Part shown: in pieces, positions 46,981 through 58,619 of the stretch
Layout: each line of letters opens with the position of its first letter
Numbering within the stretch: position 1 is the stretch's first letter
NCBI GenBank assembly: GCA_003427395.1
Contig: BFEA01000035.1
Location: forward strand, 2,322,252 to 2,386,251
Reading direction: 5' to 3'
DNA from: Chara braunii
Taxonomy: Eukaryota > Streptophyta > Charophyceae > Charales > Characeae
DNA: 64,000 bases
The notes under the pieces: generated by a model
What the model saw: the letters and a program-made list of their open reading frames with translations, nothing else
What the model was told of the DNA's origin: nothing
The model's database searches: none
Translations under genes and position numbers: made by a program

Positions 46981-48246
46981 CTGGGATAATAAAAAGGGAG
47001 AGACAATAGAGAACCCACCCCCGGTTGATGACTTCTTAGATCAGGAGGAAGATGTCCGCCTTCACATTAACAAGTGGTCTCTGCGGGTGCCGAATTGCAT
47101 TGACCATCCCATTTGGCTTGCACCGAAGGGATATGAGCAAAAGGCAGAGCTGGTGCTCAAGCCTTTTGAGGAAGAGGACCCATGGGGTGGCAAAGATGTC
47201 CAGTGGATGATGAAGTTGACGCTGACAGGCGAGCATAGTCTGGTGGAGGAAGTGAAAACGATAGAAGAAGGGTCAAACCAGGTAGAGAAGCACAAGGAGT
47301 TGATTGGGGGAATGTATCTGCTCGTCAATACACTTTTGCAAGGGAATTTTGATCAAGTAAACTCGCTGAATCCGGCTGAGAATAAAGATACTGTGTCGGA
47401 GAGCCAGGATGACGAGTTTGAGGAAGTGGAGATCAAAGAAGCGTTCCGTGCAGAGGAGTATGATGAGATCTACCTGGAGCTGAGACTTCTCTTATCATGT
47501 GAGATGCGGGATAGGGATGCTAGCGAAAGGGCTCAAAAGATGAGGCAGCTCTACCTAGTAAGAGATGATCATCTCTTTATAAAAAGGCAAGTAGGGCGAC
47601 CTAGGAGGGTTGTATAGGGGAAGAACCGTCAAATCGATGTTATAGCCGTGCTTCATGATGGCATTGCAGGGGGGTATCGAGGAATTAATGTCACGTATGC
47701 CAAGATAAGTGAGCTATACTATTGGGATGGGATGATGAAGATGATCAGCAAGTTCTGCCGTTCCTGTATACCTTGTCAAGAAAGGGCTCCTTAGAGGCTA
47801 GGAGAGCCACGACATCTAAGGTTAGAGAGGGAAGTGAGTGTCGTGGTACATCTCGACTTACTGTTTATGTCGATTGGGGATCATGGTTACAATTACATCT
47901 TCGATGCGCGAGACAACCTTTCTGGCTTTGTAGATGGTCACGCCATTCGTACAAAGATCAGCTAAGTGTTGGTAAGCTACATCGAGGAGTACTACCTGCG
48001 TTATCCCTTCGTCAAGGAATTCGTGATGGATAAAGAAGATGTCGTACTGATATATGACTCGTCCCTAGAGAAGCAGTGGTCCAGGAAGCTTGACAAAAGG
48101 TAATTAGGACCCTACCGGATTGTGCGATGCGAGGATTTCGGCGCATATCAGATTGAGGAGCTGGATGAAACAGAGTGGAAGGATTGGGTATCAGGAACGA
48201 GGCTGAAAAAGTTTGTGGCAAAAGAAGAGGTGAGACAAACGATTTA
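46981..48246 (+). pseudogene. pol: pol: linker and internally deleted integrase
   Basis: An acidic linker leads to an integrase zinc-binding domain (LHDGIAGGYRG ... YYWDGMMKMISKFCRSCIPC; the second His is Tyr). The core follows: VVVHLDLLFMS with the first catalytic Asp, and FDARDNLSGFVDG. After FVMD (about 48030) the sequence jumps to DVVLIYDSSLEKQWSRKL and a GPY/F-type end (LGPYRIV ... WKDWVSGTRLKKF). The segment with the rest of the second-Asp region and the third catalytic residue (Glu) is missing, so integrase is inactive. The same frame as RT is kept to TAA at 48244-48246, with several nonsense codons. No chromodomain is present. Confidence 0.85.
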
Positions 48247-48399
48247 ACCTCCTTATGGTAGGACCACTATGTATGTAGAAAAAGGTTGTAATGAGGTCTT
48301 AGAAAGGAGTAAGACAGTAAAATGTATGGGTAGGGTATGTGTATTTAGTTTGATCTGAGCTTGCTATGTCACGCATGTTTGCTCACCCTTGTTGTGTGT

Positions 48400-48426
48400 C
48401 TGTTGTCTTTTTCGCCTGTTGTGCAG
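48400..48426 (+). promoter_or_regulatory. Putative 3' splice acceptor before the second gag-like ORF
   Basis: A pyrimidine/T-rich run (TGTTGTCTTTTTCGCC) ends TGTTGTGCAG at 48426, 23 bp before the ATG at 48449. Together with the conserved donor in the LTR it would allow a spliced subgenomic RNA, as described for env-like ORFs of some plant Ty3/gypsy elements. Confidence 0.45.
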
Positions 48427-48448
48427 GTTTGACTTTTCGAAGACAGCC

Positions 48449-50990
48449 ATGCCAAGGGGAGGGAGGGAGACACGGCCACCACGGAGGCCATTGGGAGCTT
48501 CAGGGGGTTACGAGCGGCATGGGTCTCACCGGAGGGAGCACACGCCCGTGTATGACGACGGGGATATAGAACTCTTCCTGGACGAGTTTCGGGGATATGC
48601 GGAGCACTTGGGTGGACGGTGGCAGAGAGGATAGAGAGGTTGAGGGTAGTTGATCGATTTGAGGAGCCCATCGCGCAGATCCGTAGGGAGGCGAGGACTT
48701 GGCCAGACGTGGAGATGAGGATATAAGAGTTGAGACCGTCACCCATGGGACCAAACGGTGTGCCGATTCGCCTAGAGATTGAAAATGTGGAGGAGTTTAT
48801 CCCTGCTTTTGAGGATTTCATGCACGAAAGGAACATATTGAGGGATGAGTGGGCGCAGACACTACCTCTATGGACCAAGAAGGCGGAGAGACCATCGGCC
48901 CGTCAAATCAGAAATATGGCTCGAGACTGAGAGAGCTGGAGGGCACACCTGAGAGAGGCCTTTCGACGACCAGAGCCACCACAACCTAGGGTTGAGAGGC
49001 GGCAGAGGAGCAAGAGGCAGAGGGACCCTAAGCCCAGAGAGGCCATGCCATCTCGAGGAGGACGGAAGGCACTCGCCAGGCGGGAGGAGGAGTCAGTACC
49101 TGAGGCTGAGGAGCGAGGAGCATATCCTGACTGCGGACTTGGCCCGATGTTTTTTCATCGTTTCACTGGAGGGGGATTGAGAGGATCCCCTCAGCATGAG
49201 CGAGAGGAGGTGCCTCCACCCGGAGGAGCATTGCAGGAGTCGGAGGTACACCTGGACATTTTGCGATGGAGGGTGCCTCAGACTGACGAGAGACGCGATG
49301 ATCCAGCGGGAGGTGTACCACGAGAGGAGGTCCATGAACCAGTGCGAGAGGCGGAACGAGATGCTCAGGGAGGACGAGTAATAGAGGAGGTGATAAACGT
49401 TGGAGAGGATACTTCGCCTCGGACGTCGGCTCCAGAAACTGGACCTAAGATAATGCCAGATGTCGCACGAGAGGCAGGGGAGGAGCTCCAGCAGGGAGAG
49501 GCTCCACCACCTCTCCCATATGTGACTCTTTCGCCAGGGGTGAGGGTAGAGATGGAGCGAGAGAGGATTGGGTGGAGGAGAGAGGCCCTTTCTACGATTG
49601 ACAGGTATCTGGCTGCGCATGCTCAGGAGCACCCTGATATTGAGAGGCCTATGAAGCCACCACGGGAGCCACACCAGGCAGAGAGAGAGGCATTGGTCGA
49701 GATTCCGGAGAGAGAGGGTCATCGGACCAGAGGGAGAGCGCCAACAGGTAAGACAGCAGAGGAGAAACGGGCCAGGGTCGGGAAGCACGTAGAGGAGATT
49801 TGGGAGGAGAGGCAAAGATTGAAGGCGGCAGGGGCACTCCCAGTTCAACCACCTGACGCGCCCTCTAGACCATGTGGCTCCAGAGAGGGCAGGACTCGGG
49901 ACATCGAGGACGACGAATGAGTACCTGGACCGTAAGATCCGCTTCCTGGCCAAGACTTCTTTCAATAGGTATCTGATGTTGGAAGACGATCTAGTCAGAA
50001 AAAAAAATGAAGGGAGTGAGTCATGGAGTGCGTTTGGAGGCAGTTGAGGCAGAGGTCCGAGAGCTCAGGGCATTGGTGATTAGTCAATATGCCATTATCC
50101 AGGACTTGAGGCAGCAACCTCGAGATATGGCGACCAAGATGGAGAGGGAGGCACCTACCAAAATAGGGGATTGGACTGAAAGTAGACGCTATGACATCCA
50201 GAGTGAGGCACTCCAGGGTTTATTTCGGCCACCATATATGGCGGGTCCATCCCATGAGCCATCTATTGGGAAGGCCATCCTGGAGCTTGAGGAAGCAAAG
50301 GCGAAGAGGGAAGCAGAAAGGGAGGCCCTTGAAGTTAAGGCCCCTACTGAGCTTGCCGCCCAACTTATGACTTCTTCAAGGCCAGCGACGGAGTCCTCGA
50401 CACCACGAGCTGGAGACAGACCACGGACAACCGTCAGTGAACCTGCACTTGGATCTGACGAGGGGTCCATGAATGTGCTCCTTGAGGCAGTCGACACGAT
50501 GCAGGAGGAGGCGAGTCTGTTCATGCTCGAGCAGAGGGTGGAGGAGCCTAATGAGGGAGAGACAGTGGTTGCGATGGCGGATGTCTTCGAGGGCAGACCA
50601 CAAAGGTTAGATACGTCTGAGTACAGGCCTGAGGGAGTTGGAATACGGCTAGAGCCGAGTACTTAGGAATTGGAGACGAGACATGAGGAGCCTATGGGTA
50701 TGCCCCAATAGCATGAGGTGGCCAGGGAGGTTAGTAGGCACCATCATCGCCGGGATATCAGAAAAAAAAAAAAGAGGGACTGAAAATCGGGAGACTTATC
50801 TGGTTTCTTCTGCAAGGATGGGGAGGATAGGGCCTTGCAGTGTCCTAAATTCCTGAAGGACAAGGCAGCAGAGAAGGTTACTAAGAGTGGTGGGCGGATG
50901 CTTGACAGACAGGGTAGAGTGGTAGAGCGGACTGTCGATGGGGGTAGGGCTCAGCTATACAGGCAGAACCAGGAGGAGATGAGTGAGTAG
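48449..50990 (+). pseudogene. Second gag-like ORF downstream of pol
   Basis: It starts MPRGGRETRPPRRPLGASGG. DIELFLDEFRGYAEHLG and RLEIENVEEFIPAFEDFM, then ERPSARQIRNMARD and WRAHLREAFRRPEP, look like capsid-type Gag (retrotransposon-gag helices). A long Glu/Arg/Pro-rich middle follows (49000-49920), then EYLDRKIRFLAK, a heptad-like coiled coil (RLEAVEAEVRELRALVI, from about 50030), and a decayed zinc knuckle (50802-50843) in which the first Cys is Gly and the His is Asp. The ORF ends at TAG 50988. It has frameshifts near 48610, 49920 and 49999-50007 (at an A8 run), and nonsense codons at 48724, 48928 and 50665. There is no signal peptide or membrane segment, so it is not env-like. Confidence 0.68.
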
Positions 50991-52800
50991 GGACTGGTTC
51001 GTCTATGTATCGATAGCCATTATGACATAACGAGATTGAGTGGCGTATGCATTCTGGGTCAGATGTTAGTTTTTATCTTTGTTTTTGTTCTTGTCCTGCT
51101 AGAAGTTTGGGTACCTACGCTGTTAGTTGTACATATAGGGGAATACAGCGTATGGTTGCCATTGAGGCTCTTCTTAGTGATATAAGGGTCAAGATTAAGA
51201 GAGATCCCATGCGTATGTTGATGATATCCTTTCTCTGACTCATTGAGAGGAGGATTCAGTTTCTGTTTCAGAATATTTTTGATAGTTGGGTTAGTCCTGT
51301 ATCATATTTAGGAGGGTTTTGTTTGGTCCGAGTGAGTTGCGGATCGAGACTACTATTTGTGTGTTTAGATGAGATATCTCGTCCCTAAGTGTGTTTTGAG
51401 TTGAGGCTTATTTGAGACTATCCCCTTGTATATGACGATCACAATCACTCTCACATGTGTGGTTTTATCCTGATGTACGATGACTTTGTGTGAGAGATGA
51501 ATAAGAAACATCTCGTGTGCTGGGTATTTTGTGAGTGTGAATGAATGTGAACTGTCTACTCTTCGGTATACTCGTGCGATCTGCCCACGAGCGGGTGATA
51601 GGGTGGGGTATAAGGAGAGAGAGTGCAATCTGTTTTTATGAAAGGGGTGAGAACCTAAGGGATTTATGAGTCTTTGAGACTCGAAAACTTACCATGCCGA
51701 ATGTTTATTGTTGAGTTGTGGTGGGGACCCAAAAGTTGGTCTCTCAGTTTGAGTTGTTTATGGTTGAGACACCTTCAAGTGAGAAGGCTGTCTTTTGTTT
51801 ATTTTGAGACTCATCTTCAGAGAGGGAAGATGTTTTAAAGATAGGTCGCAAGAGAGTTCATCCTAAGAAAGGGAAGGGATGACTGGGAGGCCTATTGAGT
51901 GAGACCTCCTTCATATGAAAGGTGGTTAATAGACTTAATGGCATGAAAAACTGGTTTGAATGATAAAGCCTGACGAGAAAGATTAATTTTTTGTTTGGCC
52001 ATTGGTGAAATTTTGGAGGTCGCAAAAGTGATCTATTTGGGAGATGTCGTCGAGATGTGACTTTCTTGCTCTGATCAAGTTGGGAGGTCACGACCTTATG
52101 AATCTGGCGGTGATTTTGTTTTGTGAAAGTGGAGAGGTTGCCGTGTTTCTCTGTGTTGTCTCACAAAGGACTGATAAATACCTTTTATGTGTGACAGACC
52201 TTTGCATAGTCCCGCAATTATAGACATATATTATTGCGACACACCGTCCAACTGCTTGTGCTAATCTCACGACATTTATGAGAATACCAAGCTAACGGCA
52301 GAGTTTAGCATCACTAGGGCGCAACCCCTAGTGTGGGCTGCTGATCGGCGTAACCTGAACAACGGGCCTACTTCTTGCCAAAGGAGTAAAGACTTACAGG
52401 GGTGTGGCCACCTAGGAGGGTTTCACTCATGTGGAACGACGTGGGATAAGAGTCGAGTCAATTGAGTCTTTTTGAGTCCTGATTGAATACTTATAAGGAG
52501 AAAGTCTATCGTGGTGCAACCTGCGAGGACACTACCGCTAAAATGACAACGCAGTGGACCGTAGATCTGGCACGATCACCCGGACTATGGTGGACCAGGA
52601 TGAAGACCTGACGTTCCTGTACTAGACTGCGGAAAGAGTATAAGATAAAATTTATGTATATAAATATGTTTGATTGTGAAAATTGTTGGGAGGAAAGCGA
52701 GAATGCCTTCGAAGGTCTCGAACCCTCGTCCCTAGTTATGGCCCTGCTATCAGGGTAGAGATTAGGGACACCTAACGAGAAGCCGACATTTGTCTAGGAC
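50991..52800 (+). other. Non-coding 3' region of element A
   Basis: No ORF longer than 90 codons that looks real. The text is rich in GAGAC and TTGAG words and is AT-richer than pol. A purine-rich stretch (AAGAAAGGGAAGGGA) lies at about 51865. On the minus strand GGTTCGAGACC (near 52715) matches a box B consensus, without a matching tRNA fold. Confidence 0.5.
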
Positions 52801-52813
52801 AAAGGGGAGAGGA
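52801..52813 (+). other. Candidate polypurine tract
   Basis: AAAGGGGAGAGGA resembles a plus-strand primer tract, but it is 263 bp from the first LTR3 start (53076) instead of next to it. The interval holds a tRNA-Asp-like sequence, which may have been inserted between tract and LTR. Confidence 0.35.
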
Positions 52814-52836
52814 CAATTGAGAAATTCATTGGGACT

Positions 52837-52916
52837 TATGCTGTAGTATAGTGATGAGTATCCCAACGTCCTAATGTCAAAACAATGGAGACCCAGGTTA
52901 AAATTCTGGCAGCATA
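52837..52916 (+). pseudogene. tRNA-Asp-like sequence
   Basis: TATGCTG (52837) pairs perfectly with CAGCATA (52910) as a 7-bp acceptor stem. TGTAGTATAGTGATGAGTAT matches the tRNA-Asp D-arm/box A region almost base for base, and CCAGG-TTAAAAT-TCTGG forms a T arm with a decayed box B. The anticodon arm is disrupted and the total is 80 nt, so it is a pseudogene or the head of a tRNA-derived SINE. The element's own primer site is also tRNA-Asp type. The T-arm half is repeated at 54228 by the tandem duplication. Confidence 0.65.
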
Positions 52917-55551
52917 AAGCTATGTTTGACATACATTGATGGAGGCCTTGAAACAGAGTCTGTCGGCTAATCGGATTGGTTCCTTTCTCGTCAGCATTTG
53001 AAATTTTGGATGGACTTATAACTTTTTCGATTTTTGTGAAGCGACGGGCACGTCGCTTAATATGGTCCGGTAAGCTGTCGGTGCGAATACCCTTACAAGG
53101 GTATCCGCCCTGGTTTTTGAAAGTAACAGAAAATAAGTTTGATTTAAAAGTTTAGGTATACCGTGCGAGGCGCGACTGAGTCTGTGGTTTATATTGACTA
53201 AATGATTGACTATAGTAAAGAGTGTGTGGGCGCGCAAATTTAAAGCACGTGTGATTGCTCGGATTATTGATGATGGCGAAGTCAGCGTAGTTGCTTGCCC
53301 AACTTTTATTTTTAATTAAGTTAAGATTAAAAGGGTTTTTGTCTCTTGATTGGTGGGGTTACCTGTGACCTGTGCGCATGTGCGGAGAATGACATTGACA
53401 ACAAGGTGACCTTGAAATGTTTTCCGTACGTCCACGCTTCGCACAATGTCCGCTTATTTAGGTGTTCGTCGAAACTACACCCTGACTTGGGCCTAACCCT
53501 ATTGATTACGGTGTTGGACTTTCATCAAAGAAATTATGGGATCGAGACCGAGCGGCGATGACGAGGGGATATCAGGGTAGTGCGAAGAGGACCGAGGGGT
53601 TGAGGGCCCGACGGGCTATCCCCTTTGGTTTTGCCGTCGGCGGCGTCAGAACGGTACTAGCGGTTCCCCTCCCCTCATCGTCATAACCTTACGACTAAGA
53701 GTTTTTAAAACATTGTTATATATTATCTTATGTCATTATTATTAAATTTTATGTTTTGGCTTTTCGTAACTCGGACGTGACACTGGCCGTGGGTGACCGT
53801 CGCGGCAGTCGAGGACCTTGAGTATGCGCCTCGTTTGAAAAACCGGTTTGGAATTCGGCGTGGTCGGGATACAGGCGGAAGCAATTTAGTTTTGCCCATC
53901 TGAAAGAGTAAACTAGAAAAGTCAACATGCGGGAGGTTAGCAGCGGGTCCGGGGCCATGGCCTCCTTGGCTTCCCAATTGGAAAGTGGCGATGACCTAAA
54001 GTAAAATGGAAAAACCGTGGAACATTCCGAGCGACTCTGTGGGGCAGCAGCCCGAGAAAAGCAAGGGCCGAAGGCAGGGCACCGCGGCCGCCCACGTGGG
54101 TCCCCTCCTCCACCACGACCCTTCAAAGATTCTGACGGGGAACTTGCTACTACCACCAAAATCTGCACCAGGGCTCTTTTGATCTCGACGCACACTGCAG
54201 GGTTTGCAATGGGCCCCCACTCTTGATATGGAGACCCATGTTAGAATCCTGGCAGCATAAAGCTATGTTCGACATATATTGATGGAGGTCTTGAACCGGA
54301 GTATTTCGGCTAATCGGATTGGTTCCTTTCTCGTCAGCATTTGAAATTCTGGATGAACTTATAACTTTTTTGATTTTGCGAAGCGACGGGGACGTCGCTT
54401 AATTTGGTCCAATAAGCTGTCGGTGCGAATAGCCTTACAAGGGTATCCGCTTTGGTTTTTGAAAGTAACAGGAAATAAGTTTGATTTTAAAAGTTTAGGT
54501 ATATTGTGCGAGGCGTGGTTGAGTCTGTGGTTTACACTAACTAAATGATTGACTATAGTAAAGAGTGTGTGGGCGCGCAAATTTAAGGCACGTGTGATTT
54601 CTCGGATTATTGATGATGGCGAAGTCGGCGTAGTTGCCTGCCCAACTTTTATTTTTGATTAAGTTAAGATTAGAAGGGTTTTTGTCTCTTGATTGGTGGG
54701 GTTACATGTGACCTGTGCGCATGTGTGGAGAATGACATTGACAACAAGGTGACCTTGAAATATTTTCACTACGTCCGCGCTTCGCACAACGTCCGCTTAT
54801 TTAGATGTTCGTCAAAACTAGACCCTGACTTGGGCCTAGCGCAATTGATTACGATGTTGGACTTTCAACAAAGAAATTATGGGATCGAGACCGAGTGGCG
54901 ACGGCGCGGGGATATCAGGGTAGTGCGAAGAGGACCGAGGGGTTGAGGGTCCGACGGGCTATCCCCTTGGTTTTGTCGTCAGTGGCATCAAAACGGTAAT
55001 AACGGTTCCCCTCCCCTCATCGTCATAACCTTACGACTAAGAGTTTTTAAAACATTGTTATTATTATCTTATGTCATTATTATTAAATTTTATGTTTTGG
55101 CTTTTCGTAAGTCGGACGTGACACCGGCCGTGGGTGGCCGTAGCGGCAGTCGAGGACCTTGAGTATGCGCCTCTTTTAAAAAACCGGTTTGGATTTCGGC
55201 GTGGTCGGGATACAGGCGGAAACAATTTAGTTTCGCCCACCTGAAAGAGTAAACTAGAAAAGTCAACCTGCGGGAGGTTAGCAGCGGGTCCGTGGCCATG
55301 GCCTCCCTGGCTTCCCAATTGGAAAGTGACGATGACCTAAAGTAAGAAGGGAAAACCGTGGAACATTCCGCGTGACTCTGTGGGGCAGCAACCCGAGAAA
55401 CACAAGGGCCGAAGGCAGGGCACCGCGGCCAGCCACGTAGGTCCCTTCAAAGATTCTGACGGGGAACTTGCTACTACCACCAAAATCTGCACCAGGGCTC
55501 TTTTGATCTCGACGCACACTGCAGGGTTTGCAACGGGGCCCCACTCTTGAT
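52885..55551 (+). repeat. 1.34-kb tandem duplication across the LTR3 start
   Basis: Unit 1 (52885-54227) and unit 2 (54228-55551) align throughout, starting ATGGAGACCCA and ending CCACTCTTGAT. Each contains 190 bp of pre-LTR sequence, the LTR start (TGTCGG at 53076 and 54418) and about 1.1 kb of LTR. Unit 2 lacks 18 bp of the CTCCTCCACC region near 55445. The junction falls at CTTGAT|ATGGAG, with AT as possible microhomology. Confidence 0.9.
53050..53069 (+). other. Stem-loop just before LTR3
   Basis: AAGCGACG-GGCA-CGTCGCTT is a perfect 8-bp stem with a 4-nt loop near this position. In the second duplication unit the loop is GGGA and the stem is unchanged (about 54381-54400). Confidence 0.7.
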
Positions 55552-57263
55552 TTCACGGGTTGAGTGAGGACTTCCCTGCTGAAGGCTTGAGGTGCTGGGG
55601 AACTCCACCTTAGCAGAGTAAGTGGGGCGGTACATGCTACTGCAGCTGACAATACCAACCACGGGTCGTTTGGCCCCATCAGGATCAAACTTATTCGACA
55701 GGGCGACCACTCGACCACTATGCCACCTTTCCGGTCCCCTTCCCCAATGAACGTCAGCACTCTCTGCCTAATGCCACTCAGGGGGATTGTCGGGCGTTGC
55801 GCTAGTTGTACCTGACAAAGCGAGGCAACAAAGCGATCCCGCTAAGGCAGGAAAGTGAGCGCAGGTGGGGACGAAGGAGGATAAGGAAGAAAAAGCGAAC
55901 GTGGGCGTAGATTTGCGCCCCGTGCATTTGACAGTGGAGATGGTGGGATAATGAACCCGGGCGCAACGAGGGGAGGATGGCACACTCGACACTCCACAAA
56001 ACCAGGCGGGAAGAGACACTACATAGGGGTTTTGAAAGACGACGAGCACGATTACACAGTTAGTTTGAGCATTGGGTTCGTAGGTATGGTGGTAGAAGAG
56101 AGGTAGACTGTGCGGGAGATGGCGGGAGTGAACGAAGAAGGAGTGAGCATGCAGTATAGCCGATCGCGAAAGGAAAAGGGGAGGAAGAGAGGCATTTCCA
56201 TTATGTTAAGGGTGGACGAGTCTGATCGTGAGGATAAATTATGGAGAAAGTTAGTATAGATTAAGTTAGCAATCAGAAAGGTTGCGCGGAGGTAGTACGA
56301 CGACAGGCTATGGCGGGCAGGAAAATGCATAGAGCGCTCGATTTTTCACAGAATCGAGCAAGGTAAGAATTGGTATTGGGGTGGTTAGCTACTGGGAATC
56401 CATTTGGGAAGTCAAAGTAGAGAGAGAATTAGCATGTTAGGAGTTAGTAGGAAGATTTTGTGCGCAAAGGGAAACGGAGCGCGACTATTGGGGAAAAAGT
56501 TATTTTAGTACAGTGTCACCCGACCCTCTGTAGAATCAGGGAACTAATATGGTGTTCTGAGACTTTCCTATAGGGGTGGAATCGGGTTTCGAAGATAGTG
56601 GGTGAAGTATGTGCAGCAGATAAAGAGGGTTGCGCCGAGGGGAGAAATTAGTAAAGTAACCATGCATTTAGCCCGATTTTTGTGATAGATTCACTTCGAA
56701 CTTACTGGCTGTATCGGTGGGAGTCGCCTCGTTCTATCTCTCCCTATGGGTGCGTTAAGTAGACTCATGGGCCTGGCGAACCCCTAAGTCATACTCACGA
56801 CAGACCCTTTATGTATCCGCTTATTTCATTGTGTGTCCTCTCGTAATATAGTGGAAAATCCATTGAATATTGCTCGGCCTGGCGATAGGAGAGGCATGAG
56901 GCCAGCTGCGAGGGTGGAGACTTACCTTTTGGCTGGTACAATTTGCTCTGACTGTCGAAAGAAGTAGTCTCCATCTGTCTCTGTGCATAACATTGGCGCA
57001 ATGTGTCCTTCTAGGTTGCTGTGTGTCGGAGCTCCCCCCCACGTTAGTAGTTATCACGATCAGCGCCATCCGGATCCCTGATCTTCTTCTTCTTCCCTGT
57101 GAACGAATGTTGTCGGGCCAACCAAGAGTTAGGAGTTGCGGGCTGAATACTTACCTTATTGGCTGATCCGGTGGCCATTTCGCCGACCGGTTGCGTGAGC
57201 CCGACTTTGAGGTTTGTATTCCCACCTATTGGACGGTCAGGTGAGCTGTGAGTAAGAGACGAC

Positions 57264-57737
57264 CACAAACGGTTATCGCGTAGCTGAAAATTCAGGAATG
57301 AAAATTCTGAAGTGAGAGTTTTGGGCAGTGTGAACATCCTAAATGGTCCTGAAGTGGTGAAAGGTCCGAAAACCCTGAAAACCACCTGTTTAGGCAGGCT
57401 GCATCATGAAGTGGTGAATGGTGTCCTGAAGTGGTTAAGTGAGAGTTTTGGGCAATCTGAAAATCCTCAATGGTCCTGAAGTGGTGAAAGGTCCGAAGAC
57501 CATGAAAACCACCCTTCATCACTTGAGGATGCAGCCTACCTAAACAACTGGTTTTCAAGGTCTTCGGAGCTTTCANCACTTCAGGACCATTCAAGATTTT
57601 CAGACTCGAATGGTCCTTAAGTGGTGAAAGGTCCAAAGACCATGAAAACCACTTGTTTAGGCAAGCTGCATCCTCAAGTGGTGAAGGGTGTCCTGAAGTG
57701 GTGATGAAAAATACGACTGTTGTTAACCTTCTCTCAA
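57264..57737. mobile_element. Nested foldback insertion in LTR3 with 7-bp target duplication
   Basis: LTR1 lacks this segment at the matching site (near 29797). It is bounded by AGACGAC at 57257-57263 and 57738-57744. The interior has direct copies of a unit with GGTCCTGAAGTGGTGAAAGG (near 57340, 57470 and, as CCTTAAG, 57610) and one inverted copy (about 57507-57604), giving a strongly self-complementary structure. One N stands at 57576. No ORF. It is a non-autonomous element of unknown family. Confidence 0.8.
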
Positions 57738-58619
57738 GACGACTAGAAAAGAAGGGAACGAATGTCTTGTTTGGGCGCTGTTGGGTTCCGCCGAGTTCTG
57801 CTACCGTGCGTTGTGCAGTTGTTGTTGTAGGACTGTAATACCACTTATTCTCTGCACATGCTGCATGGGCATGTTACTGGTGAGCGACGAACTATCTAAG
57901 CTTTTGCTGCACTTCGAATAGAGCGTTGAGGGTATGCCCTACGAGAATGCAACCATGCTGGACCACGTTGCTGCAACTTATATGGAGGTAGAAGCGGCGT
58001 GGCTTGAGGAAGTAGCTGAATTCTACAAAGAGGGGTATTGCTGCGAGTTGGAAGGACATCAAAGAGTCAACGTGTGGCATCCTGATTTTAGTTGACTAAG
58101 ATGTTACGGTTAGGCCACTATTGCGGGGCCCTCAGGCGAATGAAGGTACCAAGGCCCTCTCCTGCAAGTTGAGTCAGTCCCACTCCTGTATCTCGAGCGT
58201 CTGAAACCCCTCCTTCTGCTCTTCTTACTCGAAGTCTAATCCTGTTATAAGAGGAAGGCGGCAGGCGGGATTGTAACCCATAAGACCGCAATAAAACTTT
58301 GTGGGGAGTCAGCTCACCGATTGCAGGAGCTCTGCCGAAACTCAGGAGAAGTTTTGGAGGCAGGGAACTGAGAGGTAATTATTTGCTTTCCCTCTATAAA
58401 CGCAATTATAACCCCTACCGGTACTTCTTGTTATGATTAACTAAGTATACTGCCGACATCCCTACTTTGACTTTCATAACAAACCAGACTTAATTAAATG
58501 AATGATTGTGCAAGTTGCAGTTTCAGTTTTGTTTGTCTGACTGAAAGCGGATTGTGGGTTTGCACCTAGGGGAAAGGTGGGAGGAAGACTGTATTGAATG
58601 TTTTAGACTGGGTCAACCC

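Noticed and set aside
48449-50990. Envelope-like interpretation of the ORF after pol
   Set aside because: No signal peptide, no transmembrane segment and a knuckle-like end; a Gag layout fits better.
52700-52780. Second tRNA-like sequence (minus strand) with GGTTCGAGACC
   Set aside because: A T arm can be drawn (GAGGG/CCTTC), but no convincing acceptor stem or box A was found.
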